Below, one piece after another: positions 44,331 through 57,055 of a stretch of 64,000 nucleotides of DNA (position 1 is the first letter of the stretch; the number at the start of each line of letters is the position of its first letter). This stretch comes from Sepiola atlantica (lineage: Eukaryota > Mollusca > Cephalopoda > Sepiida > Sepiolidae). The notes beneath the pieces are model-generated. The model was not told the origin of the DNA. It was given only the letters and a program-made list of their open reading frames with translations, and made no database searches. The stretch lies in contig OY744537.1 of assembly GCA_963556195.1 (NCBI GenBank), positions 20,582,726 to 20,646,725 of the forward strand, written 5' to 3'. A program made the translations under genes and the position numbers.

Positions 44331-47300
44331 TCATATTATCGTAAAATTTGATTGGAAAAATATTTTTTTATTTGAAATAGTCTTTATTCATTTGAACACC
44401 GCCTCAATATGTGCTTTTGAATCAAGGATCGTACAGAGAAAATCAACAAAATGGTGAGTAACAAATTTATGTATCTTATTGTTTTTTAGCGTATTATAAG
44501 CCGATTCTAAACACACACATCCTCCACTGTATAATAAATATATATATATATCTATATATATATATAATTATTAATGACAATATATGTATTAGCATATACT
44601 ATCAGATCCTTTTACTTTGCAGTCTCCTTAAAAGATTCAGCTCGATGATTATCAATTAGTGATAACAGCAAATATAAGTCAGTTCATATTATATTCCAAT
44701 AACCATGGTTTTATTTTATTATTTTTATTTTTTCACATTTCCCAAAAAAACATGACATTTCTGTGCGATATATTTTTACGGTCCGTTTCATTTGTCTTGT
44801 GCCAAACAACATTTTTATGTCAATATCGTCTCTGCAACACTACAAAATCATCAGAAAAATTCACAAAGAGTAAAATGTTCTTGGATTAAAGTGTCTTGAA
44901 AAAACCTACACTATACAGTGATTCATTTTTCTTTGTTTTTGTTTGTTTTCACCCAAAAATGAACCACTGTTCCATCACATAAAAATTAGCAAGTAAAAAA
45001 AAAAAACTGCCGGACGAATTTATTTCAAGTCTTTAGAGGGAATTGAGAAAGCAAATAGCAAGTCAGACAACCCCCATCTTCAATCTATTTCCATAATGAA
45101 ACATTTTTTTTGTTTTTCTTTCTGCTTTCTATACCGATTTATACATTTTTTTTCCTTTTCTATTTTAAAAAACTTTTCAGTCTTTCTTTCTTATTTCTTT
45201 TTTTACATTACTGATTCAGACATTATTTTATATACTTATGAATAGTAGTGTTAAACTTGACAAAGGATATGTTTTGTTGTCATTTTTAACAGAGGGTGTT
45301 ACACTTGTATGTATATATATATATTAGTTATCCACAGACAGTTGCTTTGCCGTATCGTGGCGCTTCAGTATGTCTAATGACGGGAAAAATTATTTTTGTG
45401 TGAAATAGACATTATTCAATTCATATGACTAATTCGGAGACAGCATTACAAATGAATATGGTAAAATTTGTTAGAGTCAGGGGAGGGAGGGGGGGGGGGG
45501 TATATGCGAGTAAAAGAGGGTGAATATATATGCAGAATTGAGAAAGAAAAAATGAGTGGCCTGCAGAACAAAGAGCAATGAACTTCCTCTCATCTATTAT
45601 TTCGAAGAAAGTATAAATTTTACCAAAATGTCATATGAAATGAATAGACTATTTCAAAGAAAAATATTTTTTTTCCCATCATTATTTATATCATACTGTC
45701 TCATATTCCCACCAACCTCTTTTCTGTATTATATATATCCACATATGCATGCAAACAAAAATAATTCAAAATGGATAATAAACTGAACACACACAAATCA
45801 GGGCTGAACTCCAATAATATTTTACTTAAAAATAAAAAAAAAAGAGATTTTTTTTACAGACTAATAAAGATCTCCATTTAACTGTAAACAAATTCCTTAC
45901 ATTTAAATAAAGAACATGAATACACATGAAGGCTATAAATAATTTTTTTTAAAAAGACAAATTCCCTTCATAATTCAAATGTATAATTTCACATAAAGCC
46001 TCTAGATACGTGAAAACACAAGAGCGTTATCAAAGGACAATTAATGTATGCATCGTTTTATAGTTAAAGAAAGGTGATTTAAACGATGAGGAAAAAGTCG
46101 CAATGAAAAAGACTCATGAAAGTATCTGATGAGCTATTATTTATAAAAGTTGCATATGTGTTTTTAACGAGAAAACATTTTTAGATAAAGGACAGAGGAT
46201 TGTCTGAAATATTAAAATTATAATAACACCTATAATTTACATGCTTTTATGTTTTCCAAAAAGCTATTTTTTTTTCGAATGTAAAGAAAGTCATCATTTT
46301 TAACCAAGAAACACACATACACACATATAACATAAAAACACAAATGGTCTAAAACAGTCATTCGGACATAAATTCTGAAAATGAGCCAAATGAGAACAGC
46401 AGACTTTGTACAATATAAAATCTCAATATCTTTTCAGATAGAACTTTATAACAACGATAATAATAAATTTAGCTTATCAGAACACTTTATTTCAGTTTTA
46501 TGGTTTATCCATTATTCAGAAATGTTTTAATGTATTCTTAGAACTTAATTTTCATAGGAATTTAGTAAAAAAAAAAACTTTTGAAGAATGGATAAACCAT
46601 GAAACTAGAGTCAAATGTCCAGATAAACCAAATGTATACTTATATTCAAGAAACTGAAAATAAAATAGAAAATTAAATAATTTGAAGAAAAAAATTTTTT
46701 TAATGAAAATGCACGACACAAAAACACTTAAAAAGAGTTAAATATATTGTCTAATCAGTGGGGGGAAGTTACAAAAACAAAACTTATAAAATCAAATGAT
46801 AGAAAACATTTTTTGTTTTGTATCACAGCATGCAGTCATCAAAATACATTGGGCATAAGAATTAAAATAAATATTTCAAAGGAGACAAGAAATTTGATTG
46901 CTCAAACTCAATAAACATCAGGATTGCTTTATCGTGAGAGTGTAATTAATTACTAAAACAAGTTACCAGAAAATGTCAAAAATATAACTGTAGATGTTGA
47001 AATAATATTTGATTGATTACGTGATTAAAGAATGGATTACATGGACAGTATTAGGAGCTTTTGGATACGATTTTAAAAAATAAAAAATAAATTTAAAAAA
47101 TAACTTACTGGAAGTTATATTGCTGTATAAAATAATGAAATCATTTTCAAATGGGATAGCGATTTTTTTTTTTTTAACATGGTGTTTTTTTTATCGTAAT
47201 GCCCAGAGAGACATAAACAAAATAAAATCAACAAAAATAGAGGCATATCAACCCTTTTTTGATTTTGAGTTTTCATGTCCGTAAACTGATTGTAAAAAGA

Positions 47301-47405
47301 CATTTTAAAAGATAGAAAAAATATTTGAACTCTTTCATTACACACAAAATAAACTTTGAACATTATTTTTATACAAAAAGAAACGAGTTTCAACAGAATT
47401 TCTAT
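44331..47405. other. AT-rich intergenic sequence
   Basis: There is little recognisable repeat content except short AT runs and a poly-G at about 45490. If the terminal-exon candidate at 48880-48919 were real, part of this could be its 3' untranslated region. That is speculation. Confidence 0.4.
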
Positions 47406-47411
47406 TCCCTA

Positions 47412-47590
47412 TTTACTTAGCCAACCACGATGTAAGAGTTAAACACAGAAAATCTAACTTCCCGAAAATGGGCACTCTGGATTGGGACAAAAAGAATTTT
47501 AAAAACACATAAAAAAACACATAAGGATTTCTTATTCACTGACAGAGGACAGAAAAGATTAAGTGTAGTATCAGAACAGATGTTTATGGG
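47412..47590 (-). mobile_element. Short U2-type SINE (subfamily 2), diverged
   Basis: It matches the 15223-15416 element in TTCCCGAAAATGGGCACTC, TGGATTGGGACAAAAAG and ACTGACAGAGGACAGAA. A U2-like piece, GATACTACACTTAATC on the minus strand, lies at the right end. No clear flanking duplication was found. Confidence 0.72.
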
Positions 47591-48879
47591 TAGGCATAAA
47601 AGTTCAATTTTATATACGTTCAAAAGTAAATCAGAATTTTGTATTAAGACAAACAAAACGATTTATGTTATTGTGTAAAAACAATATTTAAAATTTTAGG
47701 GAAAACAAGTATTTGTTTTTTTATTTAAGATTTTACGAGACGCATTTGGGCATCCATCTTGAATTTTAGTCTAAATGAGTTTTTGTATAGTTTTACCTTC
47801 AAATAACTATCAGACTCCCACCTTGAAAACGACATAAACAAAACCATCAGTATCCTTTTTTAAATACCAAACAATTACTAGAGAAGAGATTAAATAATTT
47901 CAGACAGAAACAACTATCACCATATGTCTATATGTAGTGTGTAACCATTCCCTTCAAAGCGTTTTTTTTTTTAATCTCCTTAGCACCAACCACTGTGACG
48001 TCAGCAGAAAAACGACACTCAATGGAATGGCCTTCTATTTACGAATGCCACAGTTCGAGTATCTATGATGTATTTTATTTTTTTAATGGTGTATTTCTAG
48101 ATTTAACTACTTTACCTAGAATTTCAAAGAAAGTATTAGTACAGCTTCCCAGCTAGTGGCAATGTTTTTTTTTAGGTTTTTTTTTTCCTTTTTTTACACG
48201 TATGTTACTTCTTTATTTATTCATAACATAAAATTAGAATTGTATTTACAGTTTCACTGTAAGTCATTCACATGATCCAATTTATAGTTACCGAATTAAG
48301 AATTATCCTAAGTTTTCAAAATTATCGACCTTTCAGGACACCATAAATGTTAAGATTAAAAAAAAAAAATTAAAAACTTGCTTGTTTAATATTTAGATAA
48401 AGAGGAGAGGTCAGTTCGCTATGTAAGTTTGACATAAATTGACTCCCAGTTGATATGAGGTGACATTCTCTCGTGTAGGTGGTTAATTAACATTAAACTA
48501 ACAAAATGAACTGCACGTACCCAGTGACCCCTCTAAACATTAAACAAGCATGTTTTTGAAAAAAGTTTTTCATAATCTTAAAAGTTGTTGCTGAATCAAA
48601 TGTAACGTGCATAGGTGATTTTCAACATAAAATCTGAGGAAAACAGCATCTACCCATGTAAAATTCACACCATAAACATTTTAGAATTGCCAAGTGGTTT
48701 TCATTTTAGTTGTAGTTGGCATACTTTCACTTAGTTACGAACTTACGTGATTACATTTTTATTAACCCAGTAAATGTAACAGTTCAATTTAATTTTGTGA
48801 GACATACATTTCAATATCTTAGAAGGTACGACACCGGATGTGCGAGTTAGATGTGGCTTTAATGTCCAGGAGGTGTTTG
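47591..48879. other. AT-rich intergenic sequence
   Basis: No gene was seen on direct reading. AATAAA on the minus strand occurs near 48212. Confidence 0.45.
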
Positions 48880-48919
48880 TTAGAAATCAACATCAAAGTG
48901 GTAAATTTCGTAATCTTCG
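48880..48919 (-). CDS. Possible short terminal exon (unidentified protein)
   Basis: The minus strand has a strong acceptor: CTTTTTTTTC-like pyrimidines (CTTTCCTTTTTCAG) ending at 48920. Forty exonic bases to TAA (48880-48882) follow. After one base completing a split codon the frame reads EDYEIYHFDVDF. The acidic-aromatic, low-Ser/Leu composition is unlike translated AT-rich noise. No upstream exon was found in the window and no family is recognised. A chance match is quite possible. Confidence 0.25.
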
Positions 48920-48929
48920 CTGAAAAAGG

Positions 48930-50200
48930 AAAGAAAAAAAAGGAGACAGTTTCTTCTTACTTTTCTCTTTGCAGCATTTTAATTTTTTAAATAAGTTACT
49001 CATAGTCTTTATTATTTTTTTTTTTCCTAAAAAAAGGTCCACGTTGACTATGTTCAATAGTTTATGAAAAATTGAAATAACATTGTCAACTTACGATGAA
49101 CTATTGAAACCCGTTTTTTTTTTTAAAAGAGAAATAAATCTTTAGTTGACTCACTATTTGAGAAAAAATAGTGTGAAAGGTCTACTCGTGAAATATACCC
49201 CCCCCCCCCCAAGTGTATTTTTACTTTTACAAAAAATATATGCACACATTACACAGGTTTTTACGGTTATCCGAAGAAAATATATATAACTAAATATTTA
49301 GAAATTTAAAAAGAATCAGAACCGGTAATTGTATCGGGATCGTTAATTTAAAACAGAATCGGTAATTGTATTGGAATCGTCCCATCACTAGTTCATACCT
49401 TCCCTAACAGTGGTAATGTAGAAATGAACATGAAAAATGTTGACGAGATTCGCCCACCATATGCAAAAATTAATACGCTTTGAAAGTAGGAGAAATATGC
49501 GTACGGTTTCAGTTGCGTATTATCGGTTTGGTTTATCTGTTTAACGACATATCAACCCTTTTAGGGTTACTCTTATTTAATGCCAAAACCAAATACCTAT
49601 TGTATACAATTATTTTTACCCATAGAAGAAGGGAAACTGAGAGTTTGTACCTCTCCTATGGTATTAGTGCATGAAAAATCACCCACATATATACATATGC
49701 ACCCACACACACATATTAATGTCACACACAATTCTGCTGATATTTTAATACCATCACACACAGTTCATGCTGCTGCTGCTTCCTTTTCTAAACAATATAC
49801 ACACACATCAACAATTATTTACAAAATTTTCTGTTTTAATTATTGTGGTGTTACAGACAAAATATAAATATGTAGATATACATAACACCTACTATGATAA
49901 CAGCTAAAACTCAGAAATAACCAGTGCGTCTTTCAGAGAGAATTATAAATTCCATTTTCAAAAAGTAAAGAATTCTGTACATGAGAATATTTGAAAGACA
50001 ACAAAAAATAACGAGAAGTGTTCTTCTGTTGTACTGTTAAAAGATTTAATGAAATTCGTTAAATTCCATTACTAATCTTGTTTTTATCATATTAAATGGG
50101 TTAATGTTACCACGAGACAATATTTAGATAAATAACAAACCGAAAAGTAATATTTGTTACATATTGTGAGGTTAAAAGGATGGAAACTTGGTTAGCTATA
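48930..50200. other. AT-rich intergenic sequence
   Basis: One copy of the GCTGAAACACAATACC-type repeat lies at about 49546-49605. A poly-C run is at 49199-49210. No gene. Confidence 0.45.
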
Positions 50201-50203
50201 ATT

Positions 50204-50660
50204 GGTCCCCCGATTTATAAAATCAAGGGACTTATGTTTTGAGGCATGTCTGTCTGTCCGTCCGGATTTTTCTCCGCAACCATCCATTGAATTTCTTTGA
50301 AATTTTGCATGAAGTTGTAACTTTGGTCAGGTTAGAAAGTGACATTCTCCGATTTTTGAAAAAAAATCTGGTTAGCCCCCCAGGGGGTCAAAAGGCCCCT
50401 AAATGGCAAAAAAAAATGACATTTTTTGCCCCATAACTTTTCATCCATCAATTCAATTTCTCTGAAACTTGGCCAAAATGTGGAGGCAATTGTTCTGAAT
50501 ATAAAATGAGCATCCTTGACCTCAGAAAAATTCTGGTTCGCGCCCCCAGAGGTTCAAAGAGGGGGGGGGGTCAAAAATGGCCCCAAATTGCCCAAATTTA
50601 TTGCATTTTACACTCGCCACATCGAGTCACATACAGAGGGGGACCACGCACGTGCGGCTT
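50204..50660 (+). repeat. Composite dispersed repeat (second copy)
   Basis: It has the same ends as 39612-40165 (CGATTTATAAAATCAAGGGA and ACCACGCACGTGCGGCTT) and the same internal sequence, with about two internal units instead of three. Confidence 0.85.
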
Positions 50661-51404
50661 GTTAATCTTGGAATTACTTGATTTTAGAGTTAACAACCAA
50701 TAGCCCCACCCTTGCTACGCAGAAATAGAATCTTTCCCAAGATATATATAATTAGCTGCAAGACCTTCAAGTATTGAAGCAAGATGGAAATTGGCCAAAT
50801 CGGAAATGGAGAGAAATTACACTCCATCTATTTTCATCCAAACAGTTGAAAGAATCACTTGCTTTGCCAAAAGTTCAAGCTAAATATTTTCAAATAATGA
50901 ATTTATATAAACAAATACACATAAGGGAGTAGAAGTAAAATTCATAAATTAATAGCAAAGCAACCCAGAGTCCTAATTTCTGTGAATTACAGAAAACAAG
51001 AAATAAAAGTAAAATCAAACAATTTGCTAATATTGCGATTTAAAATCTCAAAGTTCATTTGGGGACAAAATCAGAGGCAAAAATAATTATATTTCAAGTG
51101 AAATTCGAATACGTACACCGTCTCTAAGGATGGTGCGGTATCCGACTGACCCACGGGGGCAAGTACAAAATGTTAATGCTATTAAATAATAAACCAGACT
51201 GTCTTTTTTTTTTCTTCTTCTTTTCTTTTTAGAGTTGAATGTCAGTCAGCCAAAGGCAACAAAAGAAAGAGAAAGAAAATGAACAGGAAAAATCAAGACT
51301 TCCTTTCCCTCTTTTTTGCTGGTGAATACCAAAAAAAGTTATTAAATTGGGTAGTAGTATTAGGACCTCTGATGTCTAAGAACTCTGTTGCATTCCTTTA
51401 TTTA

Positions 51405-51840
51405 GGACTAGCAGAGTTACCCGATGTTGCCCAGGACAAAAGTGTAACATATTTTTTATAAAAACTTATATCTCTTTTTCCTCTCCCCCGCTTTCGCCTT
51501 TGCCCAGCCCATTCCACTCTGGCTGTACATACACAGACAACTCTCTTTTATATAAATTCCCTGAGGAATTAGTTGGCATAAAGGCATTAACTCCTGGATA
51601 AAAAAATCAAAGTTACTTCCCTTTGGTTAATAAAATGGCTGAATAAAATTATTGAAAAACCAAGTTGACCCCCAAAGAATTTTTTTTTTTTTTTTAAATT
51701 TTAGATATTATTCATTGCGGGTAACGCCGATCAAGAATATACCTACTTGGGTGTTTGTTTTATGGTTTTGTTTTTTTTACTTTTAGCTGGACATACACAC
51801 ACGAACAACTGCCCTTTATATAATAGAAGACTAATAAAAT
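51405..51840 (+). repeat. Dispersed CCCGATGTTGCCC repeats, two in a row
   Basis: ACTAGCAGAGTTACCCGATG and TTGCCCAGGACAAAAG at about 51408 are followed by CTGTACATACACAGACAACT and CTCTTTTATATAAATT. A second, weaker start (GCGGGTAACGCCGATCAAG) at about 51717 leads to CTGGACATACACACACGAAC and CTGCCCTTTATATAATAG. The two share order and spacing, so they are tandem or nested copies of one element. Confidence 0.6.
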
Positions 51841-52836
51841 ATTAATCAGAATTAAATATAAAATAAGTGCAATCAATGGAAAATATTTTTTTTTGTTTTT
51901 AACGACGCGGATGAATATTTGCTATAAATCACTGAGAGATGGATTAATATTGAGCGGGAATGTAATAGAGTTTTTCTTCTCCTAGATGACTGTTTCGACA
52001 AAAGACAAGGGTGTCCATCTCTCTGGATGTTTGTTTGTCTCTCTGAAACTTTCTTTGCCCAACACAATTTTGTTGTCTACAGTGGATGACTAAAACAAGT
52101 GACAGTATTTTTATTTTTATTTTATTTACAGATACTTTCTTCAAAGAAATGAAAAACAGATACAGAGAGCGAGTGCATCTCCCACCAACCACATCCCTAG
52201 GAATGGGCAACCGTCAGTTGGTCGGCCCTTCTGATTGCATTCCTACTTTTTACTATCTTCTAACCCCTCCCCCTACACATGCCTTTCATCTTGTCATCTG
52301 AAAAATCAATAGTTTGTTCCTCAACTCGCAGGGATCAAATTTTAAACTTGTCTAAAACATCAGATATTCACATCTGTCTAGTCTGGCACAAGGTTTTACA
52401 ATAGGAGTTCAATTTCAAAATAGCTGAATTAATTACTGATGACAGAAAATAATAAAACCAGAAGATGTATGGATCATCATTCAACAACCTGGATTTTTTC
52501 CCTTTTTATATCCTTATTTTGCCAAGTTCCGGTAACACATCTCCGCAATGCCTTTCCTGTCCATAATATAGTCATCTCTGCTATCGACCCCAGATCTATC
52601 GCTGGACATGCCAAGAATCACAAAATAATGTTGAGATCTGACAGATAGAAAGGTATTTGTCCTCATCTCCATAGAGACATCAGACGTTCTAGGTTTGAAA
52701 ATGGTGGTATTATTAAATTGGTTGAACACAGTTGCCAGGGTAAGAAGTGTTGGTAAGAGAGGGACTGTCTGGGTATACCAGAAGATCTCTCTCGCCATGT
52801 CATACTCTGGGGAAACTATTTCTCTATAATAGTGTC

Positions 52837-52838
<2 letters not shown>
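51841..52838. other. Intergenic sequence
   Basis: No supported gene. Short reading frames on both strands near 51.9-52.8 kb show no known domain. Confidence 0.4.
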
Positions 52839-52874
<36 letters not shown>

Positions 52875-52980
52875 TTTAATATTTATTTATAATTATATAT
52901 ATATATTAATAATTTAATATTTATTTATAATTATATATATATATTAATAATTTAATATTTATTTATAATTATATATACTA
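52839..52980 (+). repeat. AT tract with short tandem repeat
   Basis: (AT)n is followed by three copies of a roughly 45-bp unit containing TTAATAATTTAATATTTATT. Confidence 0.9.
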
Positions 52981-53933
52981 GCAAATATATGCTCCCTCCG
53001 GTCGCATATTTTTGCTAGGCTGCCGCATCAGAAATGAAGGCTCACGCGTAAGCCAATGGAGACCCAGTCATATTTCTGTGGTGGTTAGACATTGATTTTC
53101 TGTGTTTATGACCAAGAATATTTTTAGTTGAAAATAAAGGAAAAAAAAATTCGACCCTACCCCGATTTTTGTTGTAACCTCGCCCATAAATAGAAAGACC
53201 TGTAGTTTAAAAAGAAAGAAAAAAAATGTTTTGTACGCCCCTCAATTTTTTTATATTACCAGTCATTGAAATATTTTTTAGTTAAGAAAAAAAAAAATTT
53301 TTTTTGACCGCCTTCCCCCAATTCTTTTATCTCCCCCCCCCCCCATACATGTAAATATTTTTAATTAAAATAGAAAAAAAACAAACCTAACCCTAACTGT
53401 AACGACGGGGGCAAAGTTAGCGTGGGTCCTAAAATGAAAAAGCACCAAAAAATCAAATACAGTGAACACAGTGTGTGTGTGTGTGGGGGGGGGGGGGGTG
53501 TTTGTTTAATGACCTTTGTTTAATTAAACAATTTTATTTTACAATCAGTTGTATAGTTTTCCAGTACAATGTGTTAGTTTAAATAAATAAAACATGGAAT
53601 CATAAATTCTGTTGAGGTCGTGAAAAAATGATAATATTGGATATGAAAGTATTAAGAAATCAAATACAGTAAACACGAAAAGTTTTTTAATTCTCGGAAA
53701 GAAAAAGTTTACCTGAACTGTGTGTGTGTGGGGGTGTGTGCGTGCGCACGCGCGTTTTTATATAGTAATTTTTAAATCAATTATTATTTTAATTACACAA
53801 TTTGATTTAATAAATGTGTGTTTTAAAACATAATGGCTAAGAATAAACAAACTTAGGACGGTTTTAAAAATGGAAAACTGAGCACGGTGAATACCAGCAT
53901 TGTTGTTTACATATTTAACGTGCCATATTAACA

Positions 53934-54769
53934 TCGTCTGCTTAATCAGATCGCCATATTTAATTACCGGAGGGAGGGAGGACACTACTGATTAAAAAGC
54001 CAATCGTCTGCTTAATCAGATCGCCATATTTAATTACCGGAGGGAGGGAGGACACTACTGATTAAAAAGCCAATCGGCTGCTTAATCAGATCGCCATATT
54101 TAATTACCGGAGGGAGGGAGGACACTACTGATTAAAAAGCCAATCGTCTGCTTAATCAGATCGCCATATTTAATTACCGGAGGGAGGGAGGCCACTACTG
54201 ATTAAAAAGCCAATCGTCTGCTTAATCAGATCGCCATATTTAATTACCGGAGGGAGGGAGGACACTACTGATTAAAAAGCCAATCGTCTGCTTAATCAGA
54301 TCGCCATATTTAATTACCGGAGGGAGGGAGGACACTACTGATTAAAAAGCCAATCGGCTGCTTAATCAGATCGCCATATTTAATTACCGGAGGGAGGGAG
54401 GACACTACTGATTAAAAAGCCAATCGGCTGCTTAATCAGATCGCCATATTTAATTACCGGAGGGAGGGAGGACACTACTGATTAAAAAGCCAATCGTCTG
54501 CTTAATCAGATCGCCATATTTAATTACCGGAGGGAGGGAGGACACTACTGATTAAAAAGCCAATCGTCTGCTTAATCAGATCGCCATATTTAATTACCGG
54601 AGGGAGGGAGGACACTACTGATTAAAAAGCCAATCGTCTGCTTAATCAGATCGCCATATTTAATTACCGGAGGGAGGGAGGACACTACTGATTAAAAAGC
54701 CAATCGTCTGCTTAATCAGATCGCCATATTTAATTACCGGAGGGAGGGAGGACACCACTTATTAAACAC
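53934..54769 (+). repeat. 70-bp satellite array, 12 units
   Basis: CTTAATCAGATCGCC recurs exactly every 70 bases from 53941 to 54711. Units differ at very few sites: ATCGTCTG against ATCGGCTG (units 3, 7 and 8), and one GGCCACTACTG in unit 4. The last unit breaks down after GGACACCACTTATTAAACAC. Such uniformity implies recent expansion or homogenisation. Confidence 0.98.
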
Positions 54770-55139
54770 CCAATGACTTTGCAAATTTAACAGTACTCGC
54801 ATTGAAATGGTTCAGAAAACACGCCAGTTATGATGAAAATGGCTGTAATTAATTGTATGAATAATTTTTATTAATATAACCTCATCGGAAAATACTGTGA
54901 ATACATATGTAAATTTTATAATAGCAGTTATAAGTGTATATTTGTAAATATGAATTTAATTGAAGGTTTAAAGGAATGACTTATGTAAATAGGAAAACCC
55001 ATCTGGTGTCTTAACGGCTTTTAATGACAGTATATAAAGAATTTCAAAAAGATTAGTTTCAGTAAAATCGTCATACTGGAGTTTCGGCTTCAGACAGACA
55101 GACAGACAGACAGACAGATACATAAACTCCATTATTAAT

Positions 55140-55175
<36 letters not shown>
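55140..55175 (+). repeat. (AT)n microsatellite
   Basis: About 17 AT units. A (GACA)n-type run lies nearby at 55093-55118. Confidence 0.95.
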
Positions 55176-55177
<2 letters not shown>

Positions 55178-55387
55178 GGAAAAATGGTATCTTATCTGTT
55201 TGTTTATTATACAAAAACATATGTACCTATTGTGAGTTACACCAAATATAAAATAAAACAAACAGGTGTGTGTGTGCGTGTGTGTGTGAAAATATATTTT
55301 TTAATATCAACAGAAGTGATTATTATGCTAATGATTATAATATTGCAACATTTGATAATATTAAAATATTTTTAAAAATAGTTATTA

Positions 55388-55822
55388 TTGGCTTCCTTTC
55401 AGTCTAAAAAGATAATGGATACCCCCTGTAGTCAAGTGAGGGTGGCACAATACATAGTTGGTTGCTATGCCGTAAAACAAACCAAACCAAACCTCAACAG
55501 CATATCTCCTGAACTGGCATTGTTTAAGGCCAGTGGCAAGAAAAATTGCAGAACGATTGGCAATTATGCCAGGGTAAACAAAAGAACACCGTTATTTTGG
55601 AGTTTATCTTCTCCTAGACTAGTTGCACAACCAAGGCTTGAGTCTAATGTACCCTACTATTTAATCCATATCTGGAGGAAGGATATATGGATTCAAACAT
55701 TTCCCGAGGGTATTAGTGAAAGCAATATCGCACTGCTATTAGCAGCCATGATGGAATTCAAACCCAGTACACCAAGCCGACAGTTTGTGCTTGTAATGAT
55801 TACACAATGCCATTTCCAGTAA
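55388..55822 (+). other. Open reading frame of 144 codons, not recognised
   Basis: The frame opens MASFQSKKIMDTPCSQVRVA and ends VLVMITQCHFQ. It has no recognisable domain, signal peptide or membrane segment. The reverse strand has a GGGTTTGAATTCC stretch resembling a tRNA B box, so the open frame may lie across an unrecognised SINE. It is longer than expected by chance in such AT-rich DNA, but codon use gives no clear protein signature. Confidence 0.2.
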
Positions 55823-55898
55823 CGCCATTTCGTAAAACACAAAACATTTGCATTTTTCTTTTTCTTTTCAATATCAAACAGACACACATTTAGATTTT

Positions 55899-57055
55899 TA
55901 GTTTTTTGTTCATTGTGAAGGTACTGAAATATATATTTTTATTTTTTTGTTCATTGTGAAGGTACTGAAATATATATTTTTATTTTTTTGTTCATTGTGA
56001 AGGTACTGAAATATATTTTTTTTTTTTTTTGTTCATTGTGAAGGTACTGAAATATATATTTTTATTTTTTTGTTCATTGTGAACGTACTGAAATATATAT
56101 TTTTATTTTTTTGTTCATTGTGAACGTACTGAAATATATATTTTTATTTTTTTGTTCATTGTGAACATACTGAAATATATATTTTTATTTTTTTGTTCAT
56201 TGTGAACATACTGAAATATATATTTTTATTTTTTTATTCATTGTGAAGGTACTGAAATATATATTTTTATTTTTTTGTTCATTGTGAAGGTACTGAAATA
56301 TATATTTTTATTTTTTTGTTCATTGTGAAGGTACTGAAATATATATTTTTATTTTTTTGTTCATTGTGAAGGTACTGAAATATATATTTTTATTTTTTTG
56401 TTCATTGTGAACGTACTGAAATATATATTTTTATTTTTTTGTTCATTGTGAAGGTACTGAAATATATATATATTTTTTTTTGTTCATTGTGAAGGTACTG
56501 AAATATATATATATTTTTTTTTGTTCATTGTGAAGGTACTGAAATATATATTTTTATTTTTTTGTTCATTGTGAACGTACTGAAATATATATTTTTATTT
56601 TTTTGTTCATTGTGAAGGTACTGAAATATATATTTTTATTTTTTTGTTCATTGTGAACGTACTGAAATATATATTTTTATTTTTTTGTTCATTGTGAACA
56701 TACTGAAATATATATTTTTATTTTTTTGTTCATTGTGAACATACTGAAATATATATTTTTATTTTTTTATTCATTGTGAAGGTACTGAAATATATATTTT
56801 TATTTTTTTGTTCATTGTGAAGGTACTGAAATATATATTTTTATTTTTTTGTTCATTGTGAAGGTACTGAAATATATATTTTTATTTTTTTGTTCATTGT
56901 GAAGGTACTGAAATATATATTTTTTTTCTTTCTGTTCATTGTGAAGGTACTGAAATATATATTTTTATTTTTTTGTTCATTGTGAACGTACTGAAACATA
57001 TATTTTTTTCATTGTGAACGTACTGAAATATATATTTTTATTTTTTTGTTCATTA
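55899..57055 (+). repeat. 41-bp minisatellite with higher-order structure
   Basis: About 28 units of TTGTTCATTGTGAAGGTACT plus GAAATATATATTTTTATTTT have a 41-base period. Variants GAAGGTAC, GAACGTAC and GAACATAC occur in blocks. The rare ATTCATTG form at 56236 and 56769 is exactly 533 bases (13 units) apart and is preceded both times by two GAACATAC units, so a 13-unit block has been duplicated. Confidence 0.97.

Noticed and set aside
53934..54769. A CRISPR array (regular 70-bp period)
   Set aside because: There are no variable spacers. The whole 70-bp unit repeats, no cas genes are present, and the genome is an animal's.
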